A DNA stretch of 64,000 nucleotides from Taudactylus pleione (Eukaryota; Chordata; Amphibia; Anura; Myobatrachidae). Of this stretch, positions 10,480 through 22,261 are shown one piece after another. Position 1 is the first letter of the stretch; each line of letters starts with the position of its first letter. The translations under genes and the position numbers were made by a program. The stretch is from NCBI GenBank assembly GCA_031769625.1, contig JAUIMM010000534.1, positions 8,572,001 through 8,636,000 of the forward strand, read 5' to 3'. Below the pieces are notes generated by a model. That model did not search any database. It was not told the DNA's origin and worked only from the letters and a program-made list of their open reading frames with translations.

Positions 10480-11715
10480 TTTTTCAGCTTACCCTCTTTC
10501 TCCTATGTCTCTCCCAGCTACCCTTATTCCTCGTCTCTCTCCCGTCTCCCCCTATTCCTTCTCTTTTTCCCAGGTTCCCCTATTTCTCCTATGTCTCTCT
10601 CAGGTTCCCCCATTCTCTCTCTCTCTCTCCTTTCCCTCTCTGTCCTATGTCTCTCCCGTCTCCCCCTATTCCTCTTCTCTCTTTCCCAGGTTCCCCTCTT
10701 TCTCCTATGTCTCTCCCGGCTTCCCTCATTCCTTCTCTCTCTCTCTCTGCTTTCCCTCTCTGTCCTATGTCTCTCCCATCTCCCCCTATACCTCTTCTCT
10801 CTCCCAGCTTCCCCTTTATCTCCTATGTCTCTCCCGTCTCCCCCTATTCCTCTTCTCTCTCCCAGCTTCCCCTCTTCTCCTATGTCTCTCCCGTCTCCCC
10901 CTATTCCTCTTCTCTCCCAGCTTCCCCTCTTCTCCTATGTCTCTCCCGTCTCCCCCTATTCCTCTTCTCTCTCCCAGCTTCCCCTCTTCTCCTATGTCTC
11001 TCCCGTCTCCCCCTATTCCTCTTCTCTCTCCCAGCTTCCTCTCTTTCTCCTATGTCTCTCCCGTCTCCCCCTATTCCTCTTCTCTATCCCAGCTTCCCCT
11101 TTATCTCCTATGTCTCTCCCGTCTCCCCCTATTCCTCTTCTCTCTCCCAGCTTCCTCTCTTTCTCCTGTCTCTCCCGTCTCCCCCTATTCCTCCTCGCTC
11201 TCTCGTCTTTATCTATTCCTTCCTACTCTCTCCCAGCTCCCTTCTCCTATGTCTTTCCCAACCTCCCCAATTTCTTCTATCCTGGCTTCCTCTATTCCTT
11301 CTTTATCTCCCAGCTTACCCTATATCTCCTATGTCTCTCTAGCTTCCCCAGTTCCTCCTCCCTCTCTCTCCGCTCAACCTGTTCCTTCACTCTCTCGTGG
11401 CTCTCCCTTTTTCTGCTCTCTCCCGGTTCAACCTATACCTTCTACCTTCTCTTTCTCTCCTGGCTTTCCCTATTTCTTCTCTCTCTTCCTACTCCCCATA
11501 TTTCTCCTATGTCTCTCCTGGCTCCCCATATTCCCTCTCTCTCTACCCCAGTTCCTCCTATTCCTCCTCTCTCTCTCCTGGCTCTCCCTAATTCTCCTGT
11601 TGGGTCCCCTCTTTCATTCTCTCTCCCCAGCTGCCCAAATTCCTCCTCTCTTTTTCTCCTGGCTCTTCCCTTTCCTCCTCTCTTTTTCCTGTCTCCCTCC
11701 ATTTCTTTTAGTATG
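10480..11715. repeat. CT-rich minisatellite, about 58-bp unit
   Basis: Tandem units of the form CTCCTATGTCTCTCCCGTCT followed by CCCCCTATTCCTCTTCTCTC and CCAGCTTCC. They are most regular at 10800-11180 and degenerate toward 11700. The strand lacks purines and so lacks stops in several frames, giving spurious frames of 293-440 codons. Confidence 0.9.
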
Positions 11716-11819
11716 TTGCTATTTCAAACCTTCAGATCCATGTAGTATTAACGTTAATTGTATACAATATATTTTTTATTATATTTCTATTTTATAATAT
11801 TTGTTATGTGCAAATATTA

Positions 11820-12615
11820 ATGTTTGTGTATGTGACTAAGGGACACTAATGTTTGACATAATGTGAAAAAGGGACACTACTGTGTGACGTAACATGAGTA
11901 TGGGGCACTACCGTGTGACGTAATGTGATAAAGAAACACTACTGTGTGACGCAATGTGTAAAAGAGACACTACTGTGTGTCATAACATGAAAAAGAGACA
12001 CTACTGTTTGACGAAAGGTGAAAAAGGGCACTACTGTGTGATGTAACACGAATAAGGGACACTACTGTGCAGTAGTGTAGTGTGACTAAGGGACACTACT
12101 CTGTTTTGTAGTGTGACTATGGGGCACTACCGTGTGACGTAATGTGACAAAGGGACACTACTGTGTGACGTAACGTGAGTATGGTGCACTAAAGTGTGAC
12201 ATAATGTGAAAAAGGGACACTACTGTGTGACGTAATGTGAGTATGGGGCACTAACATGTGACGTAATGTGAAAAAGGGACACTACCGTGTGACGTAATGT
12301 GAAAAAGGGACACTACTGTGTGACGTAACATGAGTATGGGGCACTAAAGTGTGACATAATGTGAAGAAGGGACACTACTGTGTGACCTAATGTGAGCATG
12401 GGGCACTAGCGTGTGACGTAATGTGAAAAAGTGACACTACCGTGTGACTTAATGTAAAAAAGGGACACTACTGTGTGACATAATGTGAGTATGGGGCACT
12501 AACGTGTGTCGTAATGTGAAAAAAAAACACTACTGTGTGACGTAATGTGAAAAAGGAACACTACTGTGTGACGTAATGTGAAAAAGAGACACTACTGTGT
12601 GACGTAATGTGAAAA
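11820..12615. repeat. 31-33-bp minisatellite
   Basis: About 25 units of GGGACACTACTGTGTGACGT followed by AATGTGAAAAA. Variants with GAGTATGGGGCACTA alternate with the AAAAA form. Only one or two degenerate units occur at the matching place in the sister copy (22690-22760), so the array expanded after the copies separated. Confidence 0.9.
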
Positions 12616-13329
12616 ATTAGGTGGCTACGCCCCTTCCCAGCGAAAACCACACCTGAATTTCTTTTGCGCATGCCTGCGGCACGCGCTCTCCCTACGGCAC
12701 GCGCTCTCCCTGCTTCACCTATAGATGGCGGCACAAACACTCTTCTTAAAATGTGTAGTTATGGCTCTGCTTTGGTGTGCAAAGATGTGTCCTCTGCGTT
12801 CAGCACCCCTGTCCTAAAAAAGTCCTATAGTGACCACTATCTAATCTTCTACAACTGCTAAACTAGGGCTTGGGAAAATGCCTTCCCCTTTCCTTGTGTA
12901 TGACCTACACCAGTGAAGTGCCAGCTTTACCTATAGATATCTCTCCAATCTGTCTGGTGGGAAAGAAAATCCGTTTCATTTTCCAGCATCTGGGAGCAAA
13001 TTTCTATTGTTTGCTCCCATACATTCCCAGATTTTCTGTCCCACCACACAAATTGGACAGATATAACTATAGGTGTCTACACAACTTAACAGAACCAAAT
13101 GTTTGACTCCCATGCAGGATGTACTCTATTGTAAGTATTTTAATAGAGAATGATGTGTACTTGTCTGTTGTTCTAATATTAATTATACTTGTAAGAGCAT
13201 AGACTAAGAAGTGGGAGGGGTCAGGAATAGTTAGGGGAGGAGTCTATGCCAGGAGCCAGATGCTGACGCAAGGTGGGCCTGTGTGTTCTTTAAATGCCAG
13301 GGCCTATTTTTAGTACCAGTCCGGCCCTG

Positions 13330-13580
13330 TATATATGTGTGTGTGTATATAGGCGTCATCTATATATGTATATATATATGACGTCATCTCCAAGCGTCCA
13401 CTTTCATGCCGGGAAAGTCGGGTCTATGCAGACCCGACTCCGGTGTGAGCGGCGCCGACTCGGGAATATCCCGAGACGGCGCCGGCTAAATTCCGGGTCT
13501 GATCCGGATAGGAACTCTGTTCCAACTCCGGGTCAGACCCGGAATTTTGGTGAAAAAGGGGTACTAGTGTTGTTTTAGTT
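13330..13580. repeat. TG/TA microsatellite and GC-rich hairpin repeat
   Basis: A (TG)n/(TA)n run leads into a GC-rich stretch with stems such as CCGGGTCTGATCCGG and TCCGGGTCAGACCCGGA. It resembles a decayed MITE end. No gene is seen. Confidence 0.4.
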
Positions 13581-14311
13581 CTCGCTAAATTGTGTAATAC
13601 AGTATGTGAGCATCAGGCTATTTGTGCTTGTTTCTGAGGTCCTCTCTTCATGGTTAGATTTTCGTTGTTATCTCAAATGCTCCTCTATATACTTTTTGTG
13701 CTTTCAAAAGTTGTTGAAATTTCTAAATCTTTATAATACTTTAAATATTCTAATATCTTTTCTAAAAAAAATGTGAGTATTTTCTCAAATTGTTTGTCCT
13801 AATAGATGTTTTGGTGTGCTGGGGAGAAATTTTTAGAGGTCCTTATAGACTTCTGGAATTGCCTCATGAACAACACTAATAACCACTTATAATAATAATA
13901 TTTTTATAAATACATTATTCATATATCTAATGATTGTAATAAAGTTTTGTATGCATGTTATGTATGTATTAATTACTTATGCCATTCTGTGATTTTATTT
14001 TTGTACAGACTCGCCGCTCCATGGTTACCTAGGTAACGGTGATGCCTGCTATGAGCGTGCTTCCATCAGTCTGATGTGGACGCGGCTGTACCAGACGTCC
14101 ACGTGATGGCCGGTGGGTAGACATCATCATGTGGCGACCCGCACCGGGCGCTCTGGAGGCGCGAGTCTCACGAGGTGTTCTGTAAGTATAAATGTGTTTC
14201 TTGTTTGTATGTCTGGTTAACCTTGATAATGGGGCAATAAATGGCCCCGAAACGTCGGTGGTGATTTGATCACATGCCTGTGCTGCCTTCATTTTACTTG
14301 GAGTGCCGCCT
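13580..14311 (+). mobile_element. Penelope-like element 3' fragment (pLTR)
   Basis: AT-rich non-coding DNA leading to a GC-rich block and CTTGATAATGGGGCAATAAA, then GGCCCCGAAACGTCGG at 14222-14257. It ends ...ACTTGGAGTGCCG, a common PLE terminus type. No RT or GIY-YIG coding survives. It abuts the truncated left side of hAT copy 2. The assignment rests on the hammerhead-like core and similarity in layout to 62571-63071; the left boundary is uncertain. Confidence 0.55.
14222..14257 (+). ncRNA. Hammerhead-ribozyme-like motif (PLE)
   Basis: Core boxes TTGATAA and GAAAC flank a GGGGC/GCCCC stem. Compared with the hammerhead consensus CUGANGA...GAAA, positions 3 and 8 are U and A in place of C and G, which preserves the 3-8 base pair. 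PLEs are known to carry hammerhead-like motifs in their terminal repeats. Cleavage activity cannot be judged from sequence alone. Confidence 0.5.
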
Positions 14312-14830
14312 GTTTGGGTTCTGGGTTTTGTGTTTTGGATCTGTATTTTTTTTTTTAAAAACAGCTAAAATCACAGAATGTGTTGGTTTTTCTGCTCCTA
14401 TGCTATTATTAACCTCAATAACCTTAATTTCCACTCATTTCCAGTCTATTCTGAACACCTCACAATAGTGTTTTTATGTCCAAAAGGTTGCACCGAGGTA
14501 GCTGGATGACTATGCTAAGCGATACGAGTGGGTGGCCCAAACACGTGGCCCATCTAGGAGTGGCACTGCAGTGGCAGACAGGATGGCAGTTTGAAAAACT
14601 AGGCCCCATACTGTACATAATGAAAATGCAAAGAAAAAAAAGAGGTGCAAGATGGAATTGTCCTTGGGCCCTCCCACCCACCCTTATGTTGTATAAACAG
14701 GACATGCACACTTTAACAAACCAATCATTTCAGCGCCAGGGTCTGCCACACGACTGTGGCTGAAATGATTGGTTCGTTTGGGCCCCCACAAAACAAGCTG
14801 GCAATTAATCTGGCCCTGCACAAACTGGCT

Positions 14831-17800
14831 CTACGGAGGCAAGATGTCGTCCTCATCCACCGATTCCTCACCCTCTTCAGTGTTGTGTACATCCTGATCC
14901 TCACAGAGTATTAACTCGTCCCCGCTGGAATCCACCACCACAGGTCTCTCTGTACGTTCTGGAGGCTGGTCTCCCTGGAAGAGTTGATCATTCATTTTTA
15001 TGAACATCATCTTCTCCACATTTTGTGGAAGCAACCTCCTACTCCTTTCGCTGACAAGGTTCCCGGCTGCACTAAACACTCTTTCGGAGTACACACTGGA
15101 GGGGGGGCAACTCAAGTAAAATAGAGCCAGTTTGTACAGGGGCCTCCAAATTGCCTCTTTTTCCTGCCAGTAAAGGTACGGACTGCCTGACATGCCTACT
15201 TGGATGCTGTCACCGATGTAATCCTCCACCATTCTGTCAATGGTGACAGTATCATATGCAGTGACAGTAGACATGTCAGAAATTGTTGCCAGGTCCTTCA
15301 GTCCGAACTTGGTCCTGCCTGCCCTGCATCACCGCCAGCGGGTTGCTTAGGATACCTAAGTTTTTTCCTGGCAGCCCCAGTTGCGGGAGAAAATGAAGAA
15401 GGAGCTGTTGACGTGTCACGTTCAGCTTCAGCTGACAGTGTTTTCACCTGCAGGTCTTTGCACCTCTGCAGGCTTGTGTCGGCCGGAAAGAGAGACACCA
15501 CATAGGCTTTAAACCTAGGATCGAGCACGGTGGCCAAAATGTAGTGGTCTGATTTCAACAGATTGACCACCCTGGAATCCTGGCAAAGCGAATGAAGGGC
15601 TTCATCCACAAGTCCCACATGCCGAGCGGAATCGCTCCGTCTTAGCTCCTCCTTCACTTTCTCCAGCTGCTTCTGCAAAAGCCTGATGAGGGGAATGACC
15701 TGACTCAAGCTGGCAGTGTCTGAACTGACTTCACGTGTGGCAAGTTCGAAGGGCTGGAGAACCTTGCACAACACGGAAATCATTCTCCACTGCGCTTGAG
15801 TCAGGTGCATACCCCCTCCTTTGCCTATGTCATAGGTGGATGTATAGGCTTGAATGGCCTTTTGCTGCTCCTCCATCCTCTGAAGCATATAGAGGGTTGA
15901 GTTCCACCGCGTCACAACCTCTTGCTTCAGGTGATGGCGGGGCAGGTTCAAGAGTGTTTGCTGGCGCTCCAGTCTTCGGCACGCAGTCGCTGAATGGCGA
16001 AAGTGGACAGAAATTTTTTGGGCCCCCAAAGCGTCTCCTGCACGCCCCTGTCGCTTTTCTGAAAATTCTGCACCACCAAGTTTATTGTGTGAGCAAAACA
16101 TGGGACGTGCTGGAATTTGCCCAGATGTAATGCCCGCACAATATTGGTGGTGTTTTCAGATATCACAAATCCCCAGGAGAGTCTAAGTGGGGTAAGCCAC
16201 TGGGCGATGATTTCCCTCAGTTTCTCTAAGAGGTTGTCGGCGGTGTGCCTCTTACTGAAACCGGTGATAGACAGCGTAGCCTGCCTTGGAACGAGCTGGC
16301 GTTTCTGAGATGCTGCTACTGATGACGCTGCTGCTGTTGCTGTGTAAGGTGATATATCTACCCAGTGGGCTGTCACAGTCATATAGTCCTTAGTCTGCCC
16401 TGTTCCACTTGTCCACATGTCCGTGGTTAAGTGGACATTGGGTACAAAGGCATTTTTCAGGACACTGAGGACACTTTTTCTCTGACGTTTCTGTACAGTC
16501 TCGGTATCGCCTGCCTAGTGAAGTGGAATCTAGACGGGATTTGGAACCGGAGACACACTACCTCCATCAATTGTCTAAATCCCACTGCACTAATGGCGGA
16601 TACCGGACGCACGTCTAACACCAACATAGCAGTCAAGGCCTCAGTTATACGTTTTGCTTCAGGATGACTGCTGTCGTACTTCATCCTCCTTGCTAAGGAC
16701 TGTTGGAGGGTCAATTGTTTAGTAAAAGTCGTGGTGTTCCTACTTCCTCTCTGGGATGAGGAACGACTCCCAGCAGCAGCAGCAGCGGCAGCAGTTGGCG
16801 TAGCAATGCAGGATCCTCCGGAGAAATCCCGGATAGGAGAGTCAGTCATGCCAGTGACATGGCCTGCAGGACTACTTCCGATCCTGACTAAGGAGGAAAT
16901 TGACGAGGAGGGAGTTGACGGTGTGGTTTGCAGGCGCTTGGATACAACAGGACAACGGGATTTAGGTGTCCCTGGACTGCTTACGGTCTTAGCCAAAGTT
17001 TCTGAACTTGACAGTAACTTTCTATGAACGCGCTGCATGTGCCGTATAAGGGAGGATGTTCCTAGGTGGTTAACGTCCCTACCCCTACTTATTTCACCTT
17101 TACATATGGTACATATATTCAAGACAGTTGTTGTCCGGATTTGGATAGAAATATTGCCAGACCAAAGAGGTGGAATGTTTGGTCTTCTGCCCAGGCATGA
17201 CCGTGATGGGCTTTTTCATCCCACGGACAACTGTCTCCCCCGGAGCCTGATTTAAACAAACCACATCACCATCAGAATCCTCCTCGCCAACTTCCACCTC
17301 AGCGCCAGCTACACCAGTATCCTCATCCTGTTGTACTTCAACAGTGACATCTTCAATTTGCATATCAGCAAGTGGACTGTGGGTGCTCCTTTCAGCACTT
17401 GCAGGGGGCGTGCAAATGGTGGAAAGAGCCACCTCTTCCCGTCCAGTGCTGGGAAGGTCAGGCATCGCAACCACCACCACACTTGGACTCTCCTTGGGGA
17501 TTTGTGATATCTTCTTAGAACGCACAGTTCTTCGCTGTGCTTTTTCCAGCTTAACTCGTTTGAAATTTTTAGTGGGAGGAGGGCTTCCATCGTCATGTGA
17601 AGCTGAACCACTAGTCATGAACATAGGGAAAGACCTTAGCCATTCCTTGCCACTCCGTGTCGTAAATGGCATATTGGCAAGTTTACGTTACTCTTCAGAT
17701 GATTTAAATGTTTTTTTGAAGGTCATTTTCCTGAACTTTGTCATTTGGGATTGTATGTGCCCTCTACTATGACATTGGGCATCGGCCTTGGCAGACGACG

Positions 17801-17915
17801 TTGATGGCATGTTATCGTCTATGTCATGACTAGTGGCAGCAGCTTCAGCACTAGGAGGAAGTGGTTCTTGATCTTTCCCTATTTTATTTTTATCGGAGAA
17901 AGTTTGGTCCTCCAT
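14831..17915 (-). pseudogene. hAT transposase, decayed copy 2
   Basis: Closely similar to the intact transposase at 4192-7308 but broken repeatedly. Reading 5' to 3' on the minus strand: a Lys codon became TAA near 17688; a one-base insertion near 17115 falls just at the BED finger; a two-base insertion (GA) lies near 16482; the frame shifts near 16015; and 13 bases are lost near 15310. The dimerisation block (SSVYSERVFSAAGNLVSER) and acidic tail are still readable at the 3' end (about 14831-15110). It cannot make a full enzyme. Confidence 0.9.
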
Positions 17916-17934
17916 TTATGTTATATTGATATAT

Positions 17935-18715
17935 ACGTGCGGCTAAGACGCACACAAATACAGAAAATAATTTTTTGTTTTTGTTGGAGACTAGTGCACT
18001 TTGTGGGTTACACCACCCTTTAAGAAAGCCAGCCGGCCCTTTACTTATGGGACACAATTCACAAACACAAAAAAATATATTTTTTTATTTTGTTTGGAGT
18101 GCCCTTTGGGGGTTACAGCACCCTTTAATGGACAAGCCAGCCTTTTACTTATGGGACACAGGCGCACGCTTGACGCTGCTCCTTTGTTGATGCACGTGCA
18201 GCCACAGTGCACACAATTCACAAACACAGAAAAAAAAAATTATTTTGTTTGGAGTGCCCTTTGGGGGTTACAGCACCTTTTAGCGGTCAATCCAGCCGGG
18301 CCTTTATTTATGGGACACAGGCGCACGCTTGGCACTACTTTGTTGATGCACGTGCGGCTACTGCGCACACAATTCACAAACACAAAAAAAAATATATTTT
18401 TATTTTGTTTGGAGTGCCCTTTGGGGGTTACAGCACCCTTTAACGGACAAGCCAGCTGGCCTTTTACTTATGGGACACAGGCGCACGCTTGACGCTGCTC
18501 CTTTGTTGATGCACGTGCAGCCACAGTGCACACAATTCACAAACACAGAATTTTTTTTTATTTTGTTTGGAGTGCCCTTTGGGGGTTACAGCACCCTTTA
18601 GCGGTCAATCCAGCTGGCCCTTTATTTATGGGACACAGGCGCACACTTGGCACTACTTTGTTGATGCACGTGCGGCTACTGCGCACACAATTCACAAACA
18701 CAGAAATTATTTTTT
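17935..18715. repeat. Diverged array with two-unit periodicity (hAT copy 2)
   Basis: Homologous to the 160-bp array of copy 1 but with five or so units of uneven length. Two types alternate: one with CACGTGCAGCCACAGTGC (18193, 18513) and one with CACGTGCGGCTACTGCGC (18349, 18668), giving an A-B-A-B order with a period of about 320 bp. The E-box CACGTG is kept in each of these four. Confidence 0.75.
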
Positions 18716-19116
18716 TTTTGCACTTGGGGGGAGCACCCCTGATGGACAGAGCACCCCCTGGACAACACTACAGCACCCCTTTAGGACTGGGACACTGCAC
18801 AGGACTTTGGAGTGGACACAGCCCCTATGGACAACTGACTGCACAACACAACACTACATTGCACTACACTACACTACACTACACAGCCCAGCCAGCCTTA
18901 ACTCCCACCCTCCCTCTTCACTGTTCACAGCCGAGTGAGAAAATGCCGCCGACACGGGTACCTTATATAGGATCCAAAACCCGCGAGACCCGGAAGGTGG
19001 GATGATGAAGTTTTGCCTCGATTTCAGATCCGAGTCAGGCGGGAAAAGTCGAGCCTGACTCGGATCGGCCTCGGATCGGGGGGGTTCGGATTTCAGAAAT
19101 CCGAACCTGCTCATCC

Positions 19117-19119
<3 letters not shown>

Positions 19120-19163
<44 letters not shown>
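19120..19163. repeat. (AT)n microsatellite
   Basis: Pure AT run between hAT copy 2 and the fold-back element. Confidence 0.9.
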
Positions 19164-19166
<3 letters not shown>

Positions 19167-19405
19167 GTATGTGCATGCTCGGATAGGTTCGAGTTTACAC
19201 GCCGAGTTCGGATTTTTCCCTCCAAAAAAGCGGAACTCAGAAAGAGGCAAAACGTCATCTTGCATGGACAAACATCATCATTCCTGGACTCCAGGAATGA
19301 TGATGTTTTGTCCATGCAAGATGACGTTTTGCCTCTTTCCGAGTTCTGTTTTTTTGGAGGGAAAAATCCGAACTCGGCGTGTAAACTCGAACCTATCCGA
19401 ACCTG
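19164..19405. mobile_element. Fold-back hAT-related MITE
   Basis: A near-perfect palindrome with arms of about 115 bp. The left arm starts TAGGTATGTGCATGCTCGG and the centre is CATTCCTGGACTCCAGGAATG. The right arm runs back through GTAAACTCGAACCTATCCGA and stops matching at about 19405, so the outer right end is lost. The left half recurs at 48225-48352 as the end of the rearranged hAT. The TAGGNATG end and AT-repeat location link it to the hAT family here. Confidence 0.75.
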
Positions 19406-21129
19406 CTGAGTCTGGGAGGAATTTCTGTAGAAAGAGTCTGGGAAGAATTTCTGAAAAAAAGGATTGTCTGTGAGGATTTGTCTGGGGAGTGCCCCTGGAT
19501 CTGTGAAAAGAGGGGTGCTGTAACCCTTTTATTTGCCCTGGATTACAAATACTGCACTTGGTGCTGGCTGTAAAGAGTGTCTGTGGAGTGTCCCTGGATC
19601 TGTACAAATAGGGGAGCAGAAACCCCTTTCATTTACCCTGGATTACAAATACTGCACCTGGTATGCTGTCTGTAATGAGTTGCTGTGGACTGCCCTTGGA
19701 GCTGTAAAAATAAGGATGCTATAACTTTAATGTTGCCAGACTTCATATTAGCCTGGAAGGCTACCTATCCAATCTGCCAGGGGAGGTGCTCTGATGCTGG
19801 ATGTGAGTCCCTGGAGGAAGCTTGCCTGGGGATTTGCATAGAGCACCCTGCTTTGGAAGAAGCCCCCTCTGAATAAAGGACTGCCTTCCTAAGTGCCTGT
19901 TATCAGGAGTCACTGCATATGGTAGTCTGCGCATGCTGGGAGAGAAAAGGATCTGTCTGGGAAGGAGGTCTCATCGCTCCATCGTTGCGGATGAAGCCCC
20001 ACCTGAGGAAAAGGTCCCGCCAGTGACGAAAACCCTGCTGGCACCCGCACGGGCAGAAGAAAAGACAGCCCCAGAAGAAGAGTGCTTCAGGACCCCTCCT
20101 GCTGCTGTGTGTGTTTGCTGGACAGAGCCCCTGTGGAAAAGGGATTTTGCACCTGTTGCTCCTTGTAAAATACCTGCCGGTGGTCTGCAGCTGGGAGCTC
20201 TGGTGCGGTGCTGTGCATCCCAGAGTTGCCCTGGACATCGGAGGAGGCAGAATAGCCACTGCCAGGGGTGAGATCATACCAGAACCTCCCTACACTCTGT
20301 CCCTCCACAGCTCCTATATTTTCCTCCATTAAGCCCCTGCCCCTCTGTACACATATCCTATCTGGGTCCCCTGGGTCTATTGCATTATCCTTTACCTTGT
20401 GGCTAAACATGATTAGGCTGGGAGACTAGGTTTTGTGTAAAAGCTGGGACCGGGGGTTAGTCTCCCACACAACTATTTATAGAAAGGGGTCATAGTGTTT
20501 TAAATTTGGTAAAGTGTGTGTGTAGTGATGAAATAGGGGGGAAGTAACAGATAGGTCACCCCCTCTTTTCCCCAAGAGTTGCATTGGTGGTAATTTACTT
20601 TCCTGTGAACTTCTGGCTCACGTCCAGGAGGGGACGTGCTTTATGGGTGTTGGCTCATGTCCGATGCCACTGTGGGTGATGTATAAAGGATTTTATGTCT
20701 AGCTTTAAAGTAAACATAATGCCATGTGATATGTATTTGGCTCTGTTTACTGTTTGACTCGTGTGTTAGCTAAAGTGGTTGATAGTGGTCCTCCGTGGCC
20801 CTTTTATGTTATAGCACTCTGTAAAGCTGTTCACTGCTCGCTGTGTTATTATTGTCAATGCTGATTAATATTTTGCTTGCATGAAATGTTTGAATCTTTA
20901 TTGATATTGGGGTTAATATATATTGTCTCTTATACACTGCTTGGCCCGGTATCCATTTCAAAGTCCATTCATGCTGCTGTAATTTATATTACTTGTGCTG
21001 TCATCTCATTAGCAAAAGATGTATGCTTACTGTGAATCTGTTGCTTTGTCAATTCCCGTGTTGTAATGTACATTACTTGTTTATTTAGCCCTGTGTAACC
21101 ACGGCTCGCAATTCTGGTAGTAAAAGTTG
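19406..21129. other. Unclassified repeat-like DNA, no gene recognised
   Basis: It opens with about three imperfect 120-bp repeats (19440-19730) sharing GTGTCCCTGGATCTGT and CCTGGATTACAAATACTGCA. AATAAA occurs at about 19872. A frame at 19933-20271 has no recognisable domain. The composition suggests an LTR or leader of an old retroelement, but no PBS, PPT or protease was found, so no class is assigned. Confidence 0.35.
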
Positions 21130-21890
21130 CATTATTGTGCTTGGGCCATTTACTCTGCGTGAACTGTTAGCTGTTACAGCTAGAGAACTACAAGTACCAG
21201 CCTAACTTGCATGTGCTTTATTGGGCTTGGGCCATTTACTCTGAATGAACTGTTAGCCGTTACAGCTGGAGAACTACAAGTACCAGCCTAACTTGCGTGT
21301 GCTTTATTGAGCTTGGGCCATGTACTCTACATGAACTGTTAGCCGTTACAGCCGGAGAACTACATGAACCAGCCTAATTTGCATGTGCTTTGTTGAGCTC
21401 GGGCCATTTACTCTGCATAGACTGTTAGCCATTACAGCTGGAGAACTACAAGTACCAGCCTAACTTGCAGGTGCTTTATTGAGCTTGGGCCATTTACTCT
21501 GCATAGACCGTTAGCCGTTACAGCTGGAGAACTACAAGTACCAGCCTAACTTGCAGGTGCTTTATTGAGCTTGGGCCATGTACTCTACATGAATTGTTAG
21601 CAGTTACAGCTGGAGAACTACAAGTACCAGCCTAGCTTGCATGTGCTTTATTGGGCGTGGGCCATTTACTCTGCATGAAGTTAGCCGTTGCAGCTGGGGA
21701 ACTACAAGTACCAGCCTAACTTGCGTGTGCTTTATTGAGCTCGGGCCATGTACTCTACATGAACTGTTAGCCGTTACAGCTGAAGAACTACAAATACCAG
21801 CCTAACTTGCATGTGCTTTATTGGGCTTGGGCCATTTACTCTGCATGAACTGTTAGCCGTTACAGCCGGAGAACTACAAGTACAAGCTTG
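21130..21890. repeat. 86-bp minisatellite, about 9 units
   Basis: Units share GGGCCATTTACTCTGCATGA, GTTAGCCGTTACAGC, GGAGAACTACAAGTACCAGC and CTAACTTGCATGTGCTTTAT. GTTAGC recurs at about 21165, 21252, 21340, 21425, 21511, 21596, 21683, 21768 and 21852. Confidence 0.9.
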
Positions 21891-21894
21891 GCCT

Positions 21895-22110
21895 GCATGT
21901 TTTGTTTTCCCACGTTATTCCTCAGCAAAAAGGGAGCGTTAACACAGACTGTATTTTTAAACTATAGGCTGCTGGTGCACTACTGATATAAGCCTAACCT
22001 GCATGTGTTTTCCCACGTTTTTCTCAGCAAAAAGGGAGCGTTCATACAGACTGTATTTCACAGCTATAGACTGCCGGAGCACCATTGATTCAAGCAAGAC
22101 CAGCAGGTTT
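21895..22110. repeat. Two-copy direct repeat, about 105 bp
   Basis: CCCACGTTNTTCCTCAGCAA with AAAAGGGAGCGTT and CAGACTGTATTT occurs twice (about 21912 and 22013). It follows the 86-bp array directly. Confidence 0.7.
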
Positions 22111-22261
22111 CATATTTAGGTCTCTCATTTGTTTTTTTGGTAAAGTTCTGCAGGAATTGTGGTTCTTGTTGGTTTCTCATGCTTGCCAGCTGGGGTCACC
22201 GGTAGATGACGGGGTGGTAATAAATAAATACCTTGTCATTGAATAGTGTCATTTATTTCAT

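Larger units (their letters stand above)
9820..13329. mobile_element. Inner non-autonomous hAT carrying two minisatellites
   Basis: The left end CAGGGCCGGACTGGCC and right end CCAGTCCGGCCCTG are perfect inverted repeats over 14 bp. Flanks are TATACACA and TATATATG, matching at 5 of 8 with only transitions; in AT repeat this is weak support for an 8-bp duplication. The body holds a palindromic MITE (10126-10466), a CT-rich array (about 10480-11715), a 31-33-bp array (11820-12615) and a 3' part shared with 22690-23356. No transposase is present. Confidence 0.8.
14312..19119 (-). mobile_element. hAT copy 2, left end lost, decayed
   Basis: Collinear with copy 1 from its 3660 equivalent to the right end. 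The left end is missing; DNA switches from PLE sequence to hAT at about 14311. The right end reads CTCATCCCTA at 19119, followed by AT repeat. It contains a broken transposase gene, a short diverged repeat array and the same subterminal block as copy 1. Confidence 0.85.

Noticed and set aside
10461..11797. Three overlapping plus-strand frames of 293-440 codons
   Set aside because: Pyrimidine-rich minisatellite without stop codons in any frame; no protein-family feature.
19933..20271. Possible small gene at 19933-20271
   Set aside because: No homology recognised and a frame of similar length exists on the opposite strand; kept only as unclassified DNA.
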